DNA of 64,000 nt, taken from assembly GCA_033398695.1 (NCBI GenBank), contig CM065816.1:130235358-130299357 (forward strand), read 5' to 3'. How positions within the stretch are numbered: the stretch's first letter is position 1; the number at the start of each line of letters is the position of its first letter. Source of the stretch: Orobanche coerulescens. Lineage: Eukaryota; Streptophyta; Magnoliopsida; Lamiales; Orobanchaceae. The notes beneath the pieces are model-generated. The model saw only the letters and a list, made by a program, of their open reading frames with translations, did no database searches and was not told the DNA's origin. Made by a program: the position numbers and the translations under genes. Shown in pieces: positions 31,367-42,822 of this stretch.

Positions 31367-33129
31367 TGAGAAGATGGTATCGTAGAATTGGGTTGTGAGA
31401 TACCCCGCTTGTGTGTTATGTGGCTCTACCAAGGCGGTAGTAGCGGGCCGTCAGTTATGACAATGCAGAATCGGGTTTTGTGAGTCGTGATAGTTGGACG
31501 ACTGTATGAGTCATTCTTTCATCGAGTCGTCGTCAGTGAAGACTAGTATCGCAAGACCTCGAAGCTTCGTATGACCTGTGTAAGGACTCTATTCTCTTTT
31601 ATGTGCATACATGCATTATGTCATTGATTAAACCTGTCTTGTTGACACTTGTATGTGACGATCGGGTGCGATTGATTTATGATTATTTGCTTTGGAGCGT
31701 GTGGGCTCTCTATCGGCTATGATTAGCGTGATCGATGTGATCGTTTATCTGTTGAGTATGTATACTCGTGTTTTGCGTTGACCTAGCATTCTGGCCGTTG
31801 AGGCGTATTTGAGCTGTGGTCATGATCGAACGTTATTCTTTCAGTATGGAAAGAGGACGTAGCAGAGGGGGTAGAGGCCGCAGAGTGGGCCGACACCCGA
31901 AACCTCGTACCAATAATTTGGTGGCTGACGAATCATTTTTGGAGTCGTGCTCGAGAACCCACCGATCGTGATTATGTTTGGATCGGGTTCAAGACTCTCA
32001 TGTTAGAGAGGTATTATCCGGCTCCACTTCGTGAAGCCAAGTTGTCGGAGGTTTTGAACCCCGAATCCGTCGAGGACGAGGATGTTATTGTTATTGCTGA
32101 GAAGTTTCAAGGACTTCTTCAGTTTCTTCTGGTGAGAGGACTAGGATGCCGATTCGTTCAGAGGGACATCGAACTCCGACGTCCAAGAGGTCATTTCCTA
32201 GTCGGCTTCGTACTGGGAAAGCATTTTCTTCCCAGGCGACGAGTTCGACTGTTGTTTGTTTTAACTGTGATTCAGCGGAGCATATGAGTACTCGATGTAC
32301 GGTGCCAGCTATTATTTATTTTCTGTGTGGGAGGCAGGAACACCTTCAGAGTACTGCATGAGTTCTAGTGTCAGTAGGTCTCGAGAGAGCTCATGGGCCT
32401 CGAGAGATTTTGTCACCTCAGTCCGTACTTCATCCAAGGGGTCATATCGGGCTTCGGGAGCCAGAGGTATGGACACCCGAGGGGGAGTAGCGAGTTCAGA
32501 TTAGGGTCTTCCTCGAGTCGATGAGATCGAGGAGCTCGATGATCTGGAGGATGTTGATTCCGGGTACATTTGAGATGTAGCCTTGATTTGTATTTTCCTT
32601 GCCTTTCGGATTGATGTTTGACTCGGTCTGTATTTTAATATTGCGGTTGTGAACCATTTATTATTAATCTATCTTGTAATCATTGTATCTGAGAATCTTG
32701 ACACTTGAGTCATTTGAGGTGATTTTCTTTCTTTTTGGTCCTGTACCCGAGATTTTTGTGATGATCTGGGTAATCGTTCAATGTGATTCGAGACGTCAAG
32801 TCGTGAGGACTTGGGCGTGCGTTCGATATAGTCCCGAGGACTATGTCTGTGTTGTTATTTTTCTTTTTGGTGCGACTTCCTAGCTGGTCTCTGGCGGAGG
32901 AGTCATGATTCGGCTAATCTCGCATTTGATTGAGTGCCTTTATCACTTGATTTTTTTCGCCTTGTTCAGGCAGAGGAGACGTGGGGACCCGTGGGGTCGG
33001 CCCAGTTGCTTAGGCGGAATTGCTCGTATTGAGGAGTATTCCTGGAGATGTTGTTTTCTTATCCTGATGGATAGTCCGTGCCCCGACTTGTACCACTGAG
33101 TTTGAGACGAAACTCTTTTAAGGGGAGTA
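31367..33129 (+). other. Interior of element B
   Basis: 1763 bp between LTRs. TGGTATCG at 31375-31382 is a weak candidate primer site, eight bases after the LTR. GTGTGTTATGTGGCTCTACC near 31412 is shared with the region after LTR F (about 54271). The gag remnant is at 31846-32571. 32580-33100 has no supported gene. AACTCTTTTAAGGGGAGTA (33111-33129) is the polypurine tract. Confidence 0.65.
31846..32571 (+). pseudogene. B Gag remnant
   Basis: ATG at 31846 gives MERGRSRGGRGRRVGRHPK. After a large loss of the capsid core, MLERYYPAPLREAKLSEVL begins at 32000, matching A's MLDYYYPTPLREAKLSELL. VVCFNCDSAEHMSTRC near 32246-32293 is a complete CCHC knuckle; the second one is degenerate (FLCGRQEH). 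Frames are broken and the KIKYFLK capsid segment is missing, so this cannot make a working Gag. Confidence 0.72.
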
Positions 33130-33481
33130 TGTAATATCCGGGTAATTTTTTTTCGTATTCTTTGTTGAGTTGTACGTATTCATTTGGAATTGTACAAGTG
33201 TTGTTGTTTGGACCAATACAATGTATATTGTATTAAAATATTCGGGATCGAAATATTTATTCCGATCGTCGGTTTGGTTTAAATCGTTTGGTTGTTGTTT
33301 GGCGAGATTGGAATTTTGGCTAAGTTTATAGCCATGCATACGCTTCTGTGTAGCATTACGTACGCTAATTTGTTGCGATTACGTACGTTACGCCCTGAGG
33401 TTACGTACGTAATGCGTGGTAGGTGGTGGGAACCTTCCTCGTGGTCAACTTTCGGGGCGAGAGTATCTTTAGAGTATCATT

Positions 33482-33514
<33 letters not shown>

Positions 33515-34422
33515 CATCACCAACTTTTGATTCCCTCCCCCACTTATACCTCCCTCACGTGATTTTTTTTTCTTCTTCCACTCATGCTACATTATATATC
33601 ATATATATATATATATTATGTAACATCATCATCATCCTCATTCATCTTGTCCATCCCCCTCACGTTCATGCTATATATTATATATATATATACTAATCAT
33701 CACCCCTCATCAATCATCATCTTCTCACCTCACCATCTTTCTCACCCCCTCTCGGCAGCTCTCTCATTTTTTTTTTCTTCTTTCTTTTTCTTCCCGTGCC
33801 ATCCGCCAGCCCTCTCTCCCTTCTTCTCCATTTTTTTCCGGCGAGCTTGAGTTCGGCGGGCAGGCAGCTCACGACCGGAGCTCGACGGCGGCCTGGTCGG
33901 AATTTCCGAACCGGAAGGCTGCAAAACCCGGTCGACGTGTTCCGGCATTTTTCCTTCTTCCGGCGAGACGGCAGGCACCGGCTTCTCCATTGATTCCGGC
34001 GACCGGAAGTGGTTTTGTCCGAACGGACGGCGGAACGGAGGTTTGACATTCTTCCGGCGAAGAGTTACAAGCGGAGTCGGGTGAAAACCGCCATAGACGG
34101 AAACGGGCCGGAGTTGGTCGTGGTCCGGCGGTCAATTTTTCCGACGGTCGATTTCCGGCATGGGAGTTTTTCGGACCGGGTCGATCGACTCTTCCGGTTA
34201 GTTTTTTTTGTGTGTGTTATATATATATACTGTTATATATATATATACTTGTGTGTATGGTGTAAATAGATATATATATATATATATAGCCTGCTGTGTG
34301 TGTTGTGTGTTTTATGTAATATATATATATAGCCTGCTGTGTGTGTTGTGTGTTTTATGTAATATATATATATGAGCAGTGTGTGTGTGTTGTGTGTTTT
34401 ATGTATTGATATATATATGAGT

Positions 34423-34481
<59 letters not shown>

Positions 34482-36874
34482 GTATGTATACGGATTAATA
34501 CGAGTATAGTATGTGTTCGTGTTGGAATCGGAATTATCTATTGTGTTGTTTTCGGTCGATATCGTGTTATCGAATGAATTGTATTTCATTCAAGGTTGTT
34601 CGAGTGCTTGTGATTGACGGAGGACGCGTTGATTGATTCGTGGTAGGACGTTGATCGTGGAAGGACTTTCTCGCCTTCGGTTTGAGGCAAGTTTTATACT
34701 TGTACTGGTCAATGAGATTAATGTTATCATGTATGTGTATGAATGTGTGTATCATTTCGAGACTTGGTCTCTTTGTGATTTTGTTGATATCAGGGGATTG
34801 TTTGATACGATACCCTTCGGCAAATTATGCCAAATATTATTGTTGTTCGTAAATGGCCGATCCAAGGCATTGCGGTACTTGTTGATAATATTGTTGTCGA
34901 TAGCCGGTTCGCGGTATCGACATATCGATTGTTATTGTTGATTGACGTTCCTTTGAGATATTGTTGTTGATAGCCGGTTTATGCATCGACGTATCGATTG
35001 TTGTTATTGATTGATGTTCCATCAAGATATTTTTGTGAATAAATCGTTATTGATATCGTGTTTTTCTATTGATGTCGTTTTGGCCGATTGAAGGCATTGG
35101 CGTATTCGATTATCATCTCGTTATCGTGAGATTAAAGGTGCCGAGACATCCGTTGTACAATTGTTATCGGTTAGCTAACCGCTCAAGGTTATCGATATAT
35201 TGAATTGGGATTATCAAAGATAATTCCCATCCGTTGATAATTATTATCGATTGTCCGCCTAACGGTAATCGATATATTGAATTGGGATTATCAAAGATAA
35301 TTTCCACCGTTGTCAAAAAGATAATTCCCATCCGTTGTATAATTGTTATCGATTGGCCATTCTACTAATCGAAGTATTGAATTGGGATTATCAACGATAA
35401 TTCCCATCCGTTGAATTATTATTGTCGTGTTGACGATTCAAGGCGGACACTATTATTCTTGTGAACTCGGTAATTTTGTGATCGTTGAAGGTTGAGGATT
35501 TCCCAATGTTGTGTTGTGATCGTTGCTCGTGTTAATCGGTCCTTAGGGATTTTGATCCCGGGATGGTTGTTTTGAATATTGTTGGTCGTCGATCTTTCAT
35601 TATTCGTGTCATCGTTCACTTGGTGAGTCGTATGATTTGTTTTGGATGTCTTATCCTTTGAGTTTCGTTGTCATGTTGTATCGTGACATATCCTAATCAT
35701 ATCTGCGTTAGATTGGTTATTGTGTAGGATTTTTAGCCGTGCACATATAGTCATCGGCGGATATTATTCCGCGTTGGACTGCACACGGGACGTAGTTTCG
35801 TGAAGCTAATTAGGTACATTGTCCTACGTATATTCGGATTCCATATATACGGCGTATGTGCACGGACACATTTCGGATCGGGCGTCTTGTGATGTCCATC
35901 TTGTGAGCCATAAACTTTGATCGTCCATAGTATTGGATGAGTTTGATGTTTGTGATTGAGCGTTCATACGCCCGAGGGGTATGTTCGATAGTCATGGTTG
36001 TTTCTTTGAGATCTGTATTGTGATGATGATTTACATTGCTTCGGCTTCAAAGCCATTGTGATATTTTACGGCCGGTTTCGGCCTTTCAGCCATTGTGATA
36101 TTTTTACAACTTGGTCGCTCGCTTGTGCCATCGTGATATTTTGGCGGCTTTTTGAGGGCTTTCGAGCCATTGTGATGTATCGGTATTTCCGTTTGAGCCT
36201 TCGCATTGTGATCCTTATTTATTTCAGCGTTGGATTGATTTACCTTCGGGTAATGTATTGTTGTGTTCTATATTGATGTTTCGCCGTTGGGCACTTATGT
36301 TCTAATCTATTGAGCAGGTATTGATCATATGCCATGGGCATAATATTCCACGAATGCTCGATTCTTACTTTGGTTTGTGAGCATCTCGTACTACCATTGT
36401 TGTACTATTTATTCTGCCTTTGGATGCATATCATGTTGTGCATGTACTTGATATTCATTATAATCTTGGATGGTGACCACGTGGCGGAACATGTTTTCAT
36501 GTTTTAGGTACTTGCGAGGAAGGAGTTGAGACACAGGGGCATGACGAGGGCGACGAGGCATTCGAGCGATACTAGTCCGAGATATTTTGGTGTTCATGTT
36601 GGTCAGACAGTTGGAGTACTCCATTTTTGTTCAGTCGTTGTCGTTTTGTATTATCCGAGCAAGGCTCGTGTATGTTGTTGTATTTTATTTTGGCCATGTA
36701 GGCCCATCCTTGTCGTTGAAATTCCATATCGGAATAGTATGTCAGACGGCATAGTAGGGTCTGTGATTTCCCATTTTGGTCAGTTTGTTGTATTTCAGTC
36801 GTGTTCGCCTGGTGGATCACCTGAGGTGGGGTCCACGGCACTGTAATAACCCAATGGGATTTGGGGGTGTTACA
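33130..36874 (+). repeat. 3' LTR of B
   Basis: TGTAATATCC to GGGTGTTACA, 3745 bp, matching 27640-31366 throughout. Differences are mostly microsatellite lengths, one large TA expansion near 34430-34480, and many one- or two-base indels. It is followed directly by TATAC. Confidence 0.9.
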
Positions 36875-36879
36875 TATAC
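36875..36879. other. Target duplication, right copy (TATAC)
   Basis: Pairs with 27635-27639. Joining 27639 to 36880 gives DDYTYKERSVRILERR in one frame of element A. Confidence 0.95.
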
Positions 36880-37045
36880 GTACAAGGAGCGTTCTGTACG
36901 AATACTCGAGAGAAGGATCAAACAGTTGAGGAACAAGGTGATTCCCCTATTGAAGATTCAGTGGCCGGGGCACGGAGTCGAGGAGGCTACATGGAAAACC
37001 AAGGATATCATGTGGGAGAGATATCCCGAGTTGTTTACCCCTTAG
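36880..37045 (+). pseudogene. A integrase chromodomain, right of B
   Basis: Continues A's integrase: YKERSVRILERRIKQLRNK, IPLLKIQWPGHGVEEATWK, ending YPELFTP and stop 37043-37045. The frame agrees with the sequence before B. A polypurine tract (TTCTTTTAAGGGGGGCAGTA) follows. Confidence 0.85.
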
Positions 37046-37079
37046 TTTCGAGGACAAAATTCTTTTAAGGGGGGCAGTA

Positions 37080-37249
37080 TCTAATATCCATCTGTAATTT
37101 TTTCATTTTTTTCTGTTATATTATGCGGATTATTCGAGTATCATCGTATCATGTTTGGATTTAATGTAATGTTTATGATGTTGAGATATACTAGAATCGA
37201 GTTAATTATGTTCGACGTTCGTATTATTTGACTTTTGGGAAGTTGCATG
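37080..37249 (+). repeat. 3' LTR of A, first 170 bp
   Basis: TCTAATATCCATCTGTAATTT matches the 5' LTR start except for one base in the terminal TG. The match runs to GGGAAGTTGCATG and then stops abruptly where the Tat/Athila-type LTR begins. Confidence 0.8.
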
Positions 37250-38667
37250 TGATTGATAGAAAATATTGCATAATTATATGTGCTAATTGCATAATTATAT
37301 TGTATATATATTTTAGCATAACTTGATAATTTTTTACTATTTGATTTATGAAGGCAATTCACTTTATTAATGGAATTTATTTATTACTTCAGATATTTGT
37401 TAATTTTTTGGAGCCAGAATAATTATTGGACAAAGAAATAAATAAAATCCCCACTCCAAGAAGAGTTCCAATCATCCAAGAGTCCTACTCAAAGAACAAC
37501 AATGACTGGCGGAAGTCCAAGGAAAAAAAAAACTCCTTACTCACCTATAAATAGAAGACAAAGGAATTATTGGGAGGGAGAGAAAAAAAATCATCATCAT
37601 CTCACGAATTAGCAGTAGGAACATTGAAGAGAAGCAGGAGGTGCCATCATCAAGGCACGGCTCCCGAGGCTAGCAAACAAAAGGGCACAAGCAAAATACT
37701 TCGGCCGAAGAGCAGTAGAGTTTCTGTTTTTTTCTCTATGCGTATTAATTATTGCTCCGTATTTTATTTAGCCATCATGTCCGGCTAATTTACTTTTTCC
37801 AGTTCTTAGGGAAGTTTGAACCCGTATCTATAGTATTTATGTTTTAATCCCGTAGCATATTCTTGACTTAATTCCTTTAAATTATCTTTGTGTTATTGAG
37901 TAGATTTATTTATGATATAATTTACTTTAATTGGCCTGATCAACTTAATTGAGGTTCTTATATCTATTGCTAGATTTAGGGTTATAATACGTAATCGTTA
38001 TAATTCTAAAATCACAAGTAGCAACAATTGATTTTATTCGGTTGGGTAACACAAAATCAAGATCCCTTGGGTCGAGCTTGTGAACTCAATATCTTGTCTA
38101 TTTCCATCGTTTTGGTTCCTAATGCATCTAACGAACAAGATTTGAAGAGCTTGTTTTGAATCCTTCATCTAGATAGGTTTAATTAAAGAGCTTGTTTTGA
38201 TTAAATAAACTTAAGAAACGATTGGGGTTAACAGAGCTTGTTGTTGACTTCAGAGTAGGAGTTCATTAGGAATTAAGGAAAGATAAAGTGCTGCATTAAT
38301 TCATAAATTAAATTAGAACGGGGGATAACGGAATTAAGAATTGGATATCAATCACAATCGCTTTCCTTATTAATTTTTACTTCCTATTTTTCTTTGCTTA
38401 CTTATTATTTTATTTTGTCTTGTTTACTTTAAACCAACCAAAACCCCCCCTTATTTATTATATCTAGTATTATTATTTTTAGCACTATTATTTCTTTAGT
38501 ACTACTATTTTGTTTCTTAAAAATATTCAACTCAATAAGTTCGATTAATTCACCCGTTCCTCGTGGGATCGACCCTAACTTGCCAATACTACTATTTAGT
38601 ATAAGTGAGTCAATGACTTTTTATAAATATCTAATTTTGACGTGTCTCGACAGCACGGTCAAAATTT

Positions 38668-38685
38668 TGGCGCCATTGTCGGGGA
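38668..38685 (+). other. Primer binding site of the Tat/Athila-type element
   Basis: TGGCGCCATTGTCGGGGA differs at one or two positions from the common TGGCGCCGTTGCCGGGGA of this group. Confidence 0.8.
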
Positions 38686-38890
38686 TCGGTGTGAAATTAA
38701 TTTTATTTTTTTGAGTTGAATTTTCATTCGTATTTTTTTCTGAACAGCAATTCATTTTTTTTAGCAATCTTTAATAGCAGTTTTTTTATTTATTATTACG
38801 AGCAGATTTTTGACACTGGGTCACCCAGTGTCAGTTCTGAAAATTCATAATAATTGTCAGTTGTGCACTAATCCGTTTTGTTTTAGTTCC

Positions 38891-39085
38891 ATGAATACAA
38901 GGTCAGGTGGGGATAAGAACTTACAGTATTTTCCAGAAATTACCAAACGGGATCGAGTTTTCAGGCGAAGAATGAAAGAAAACAGAAAAGCACTCAGGAA
39001 CTTACCGTTTTCTCTCGAAACATCACCCAGCAAATCAGAAAATGAGAGAGAAACCATGGCACTTATGAAGATAACAGATAACTAA
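38891..39085 (+). pseudogene. Gag N-terminus of the Tat/Athila-type element
   Basis: MNTRSGGDKNLQYFPEITKR at 38891, then FRRRMKENRKALRNLPFSLE and a stop after MALMKITDN. This is only the first 64 codons. Gags of this group often start with a basic stretch of this sort. The sequence then changes to a copia LTR. Confidence 0.5.
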
Positions 39086-40140
39086 ATGCTCTCTGCAGAT
39101 AACTAATCAATGGAATAGTTTAATATGTATGCAGCAGGTAGATATGATGTTTAATGTAGTAAAAACACGCAGGCACTTATAGTGGTCTCAGATGTGGGGT
39201 AATCCTCTACTAATCCACTTCTCTCCAAATCAGTTGGAGATATATTCACTATAACTGTCAATCAGTGATAAACGTTACAATGAATTTTCCCTAGTTACAA
39301 CAGCTTCCAACCAGTGGAAACCCGTGGCCATTGCAACTCCTTTCACTGCCTAGCACCTCCTGATTGAAACCCGTGGATTCCTCAACAACTTCTCGAGCTG
39401 TCTATCACCTTCCAATCAAGAACCCATGGATGCCTTTTCAGTCACGAAACTTCTAAAAACCTCATTCACATAAGTACCTCGAACTCGAACTTTAAAGACA
39501 AGAGTTTTGGTCTTCTCCAACTAAAGAGCTTTTTCGAATATGACTGCTTAAGCTTTGCTATTTCATGATGCTATTGATTGCCTTTAGCTTTGATTGCTTT
39601 GTTTGCTTGAAAATATTTTTCGCATCGTACTTTGCACAATTCATATCTTCGGATATATATAGTACGATCCTTGAGCTTCCTTCATAGCCGTTGCACTACT
39701 ATAATAAATCCGTCCGTTGGAGAGTGGACTTCTTTGTTTATCTTATCAATCCGTTGCAAGGCTTGATTCCCTTTCCAAATTCGACCGTTTGAAAGGCTTT
39801 CTTGTTTGAGCGCCGTTATTATTGATTAGAATAAGTATAAAGTCTTCAGAGCGTGGATCCTGATGAATATTTAATTCCTTGCTTTCCGGGAATCTTTCAA
39901 GTTTGTCTCCTACGTCTTACATGCGACTTTCCGTGATTGATGACTTTTCAATGCTTGCTGACGTGGACGGAGTATCTTGGCTGAACTGAGAACATGTCTG
40001 AAATAACTTGGTCAAAGCTGTCTGAAGTGCAGTTAACCTTATCTGATGTAAAGTTCTCTGATGTTCTCTGCTCTGAACTTCTCTGATCTGAACTTCTCTG
40101 ACTTGAAGTTCTCTAAGATAAAGTCTTCTGATCTGTAAGA
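39086..40140 (-). repeat. Copia LTR, - strand (SIRE-like), probably solo
   Basis: Sits between the Tat-type gag and the gypsy A-family integrase, with no attached coding sequence. On the - strand it has short repeated AGTTCAGAGCAGAGA-type words (40045-40110), a TATA-like TATATATCC (39652-39660) and a long leader, as in SIRE-type LTRs. Exact ends are not certain. Confidence 0.5.
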
Positions 40141-41027
40141 CACTGCAGGATCAAATACTTGCCCGTTGGACATTTCAAAGAGAATTAAAGTTAGAATTTA
40201 TGAGGCCGGGGATTGAAGTCTGGTTACAGCGTGTTTAGGGAGAACTTTGCACATTTGATATTTCATCGTCTCTTGACGATATAATTATATCGAAGCAGGT
40301 TACAGACCCGTTCTTATCTCGGATTCGGAATTAAGTAACTCAAGGGAAAGCCCCTGGAGTTGTGATCCACGAGGATGGACTGATACGTTTTAAGAATCGA
40401 CTATGTGTATTGGTCGATGGAGAGTTGAAAAACTCTATTCTAAGAGAGGGTCATCCTACCCCAGACTCCATTCTCCCGAGGTCTAGCAAGATGTATAAGG
40501 ATTTAAAGCAATACTACTGGTGGAGTAATATGAAACGAGAAGTTGCAGAGTTTATTTCGAGATGTTTAACCTGTCAATAGGTTAAAATTGAGCATCAGCG
40601 GCCAGCGGGTTGCTGAAACCACTACCGATCCCATAATGGAAATGGGAGGACATATCGATGGATTTTATCACTAATTTTCCGACAAGTCGCCGAGGTATGA
40701 ACACAATTTGGGTGATTGTGGATCATCTGACTTAATAAGCCAACTTCTTAGAGATTAAGGACATGTGGGGTCCCGAGAGATTGGCTCAGCTGTTCATTCG
40801 AGAGATTGTAAGGTTGCATGGTACTCCCAAGAGTATCGTACCATATCGTAAGGGATGGTTCATGTCACATTTCTGGAAAGCAGTTCATCGTGCGATGGGT
40901 ACACAGTTGAATTTCAGTACGACATTTCATCCTCAGACCGATGGCCAGTGTGAGAGGACTATCCAGACTCAGTAGGATATGTTGAGGGCATGTGCTCCTG
41001 ACTGGAAGGGCAATTGGGAAGCCCAAG
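40141..41027 (+). pseudogene. Integrase fragment of a second A-family element
   Basis: Resumes with GATCAAATACTTGCCCGTTGG, matching element A at about 26250. Integrase motifs include MYKDLKQYYWWSNMKREV, CLTCQ-stop-VKIEHQRPAG, REIVRLHGTPKSIVPYRKG (the second catalytic Asp of SDR is Tyr here), TTFHPQTDGQCERTIQTQ-stop-DML and NWEAQ. It is interrupted by LTR C after CCAAG (41023-41027), the probable target duplication. Confidence 0.85.
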
Positions 41028-41338
41028 TGTAATACCCGAATTTTCAGTATGAATTTTTCGCGTTATTTTATCTAAGATATACTGGATAGCTTGGTTTCTA
41101 TACAGTATGGATAAAATAAATTGAGAACTGAGACAGCTGTATTTGTACTCGTATAACTGTCGTAGTGGTTCGACAATTATTTTGAGGATACCGTGTATCA
41201 GGTTATCGTACTTTTGATATTGGGTATATCGTATGATGATGTTATTGGATTCAGTACATGCATTCAGTATGCAGTATGTTCGTATTTTGGTATGTCGAGA
41301 CGGACGAGGAGAATTGGAAAATGGCTAAGTATAGCCTG

Positions 41339-41850
41339 ATTAGCGCGCGCTAATGTTCAAGTATAGCGCACGCTATCGTTCATGGTTAGCGCACGCTAGA
41401 GGCAGAATGTAGCGCACGCTAAATGCAGTCAGATCGGAAGGAATCTGCGTGTGGACCCGGCTGCTTTCGGCGCACGTTCTGATAAGTCAACGGTTGTTGT
41501 CCTGAAGTATTAGCGCACGCTAAAGCATGAGGCTTAGCGCACGCTAATTGTAGATCGGTCAAAGGGAATCTTATCCTTGTTAGATCGGCATGTGGGGGCA
41601 CATGCGGTGCGTAGACTGTAGCAAGTCAACTGATATTAGCGCATGCTAAATGCAAGGACTTACGTACGCTAAACAGTGTAAGTTACGTACGCTAATGCAT
41701 GGGCATTACGTACGTAAGATCATGTACGAGGCAAGACAGTGGCCTCTGGGCTGCGATAGCGCACGCTAACAAAGTCAGTTAGCGCACGCTAGGACAATAA
41801 CGCACGCTATTTTATGACAGTAGCGCGCGCTAGTAATGTATTCTATATAA
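41339..41850 (+). promoter_or_regulatory. Palindrome array and TATA box of LTR C
   Basis: About fourteen 12-bp palindromes in 500 bp: mainly TAGCGCACGCTA, also TAGCGCGCGCTA, TAGCGCATGCTA, TAACGCACGCTA, TTACGTACGCTA and TTACGTACGTAA. The last (41821-41832) is 11 bp from TATATAA (41844-41850). Confidence 0.75.
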
Positions 41851-42734
41851 GGGGACAGACGGGTGTTATGAAGCATTTCGTCCATTTCTTTCCTTTCACT
41901 CGATAGAGAGAGCTTTGGGAGGTACTTGAGTTCCTAAAACACTCTGAGATGATGATCTTTAACGAGATTAAGATGGAGAGCATGGATTCAAAGCTTTGTT
42001 CTTGAAATTATTAATGAGTCTTGGAATGGAGTTCATAGAGAGAGTCTTGAGGTTCCAAATACTGGATTATGATGGAGTTGAGCGTCCTTATGAACATTTG
42101 GAGCTTGGAAATGATTGGGAACGGATTCAACCTTGATAATCCATCCTTTTCTTCAAAGAGGTAATTAATCTTCACTTTGGATTTCGTTTTGGGGATTGAA
42201 TATTGGTGTTCTTGAGTTGATGCTTATCATATTAATGAGTTGATAAGTATGATTTCGAGATGGCTTCCTGGGTAACGTTGATGTTATTGTTGGTATGCGG
42301 ATATTGATATGTTTTGTATGGTTTTGAATGGTGTTCAGGAGATATATCGATTTATGTCTCCCTTCATTTCGGATTTGATGTTTAGATGATATACGGATAT
42401 ATATGACTTAGGTGATTAATTACATGTTAGCATATCGGATTATGATGGTTGTCATGAACGTGATTATGGAATCATGGTACTTTTAGTGTTCTTGGTATAT
42501 ATCTCATCAAAGAGGAAGGATACATGTTGGTTTGATTATTAACATGGATAAGATAATTGAAACTAAACATTATGTTGATTGCAGTGATTGAGTTCGTATG
42601 ATAAGATATGGATCATGATGATGAGTTTTGATCTGGAAAGTTATTGTTAATCTTGGAGTAAGATTTCCTTTTCATCCAGATTCGTAGTCGCAAGGTGTTA
42701 GTCGATGCTTGGAATGCATGCCACTGTACAGCAT

Positions 42735-42822
42735 TAGCGCACGCTAAGCTTACTGGCTAGCGCACGCTAACGGGAACAACTTAGCGCACGCTACGTTATG
42801 CGTTTAACGCGCGCTAAGTAGG
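42735..42822 (+). promoter_or_regulatory. Second palindrome cluster in LTR C leader
   Basis: Four TAGCGCACGCTA-type sites (one TAACGCGCGCTA), 0.9 kb downstream of the TATA box. The counterpart in D is at 45710-45792. Confidence 0.65.

Larger units (their letters stand above)
27640..36874 (+). mobile_element. Element B: LTR-dominated non-autonomous gypsy element (LARD-like)
   Basis: 9235 bp in all, of which two LTRs of 3727 and 3745 bp make up about 80%. The 1763-bp interior has only a broken gag remnant and a polypurine tract; protease, RT, RNase H and integrase are absent. The perfect TATAC duplication and near-identical LTRs show one recent insertion. The gag start MERGRSRGGRGRR resembles element A's MEKNLRGRGRGVRGR, so an A-like chromovirus is the likely helper. 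The layout resembles large retrotransposon derivatives (LARDs). Confidence 0.9.
20585..37249 (+). mobile_element. Element A: Ty3/gypsy chromovirus, split by element B
   Basis: 5' LTR 20585-22673, leader, gag (23124-24380), pol (24397-27634 and 36880-37045), polypurine tract (about 37060-37078) and the first 170 bp of the 3' LTR (37080-37249). Element B (27640-36874) sits inside pol with TATAC on both sides. The 3' LTR is cut at 37250 by the Tat/Athila-type fragment. The two LTR parts match well over 170 bp with scattered changes. A is older than B and carries many stops. Confidence 0.88.
37250..39085 (+). mobile_element. Tat/Athila-type gypsy fragment: LTR, primer site, gag start
   Basis: An LTR of about 1.4 kb (37250 to about 38652, TGATTGATAG to TCTCGACA) is followed by the primer site TGGCGCCATTGTCGGGGA at 38668-38685. 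This site is characteristic of the Tat/Ogre/Athila group. A leader and the first codons of gag follow (MNTRSGGDKNLQYFPEITKR). The element breaks off near 39085 at a copia LTR. The boundary at 37250 is set by the end of A's LTR match. Confidence 0.7.
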
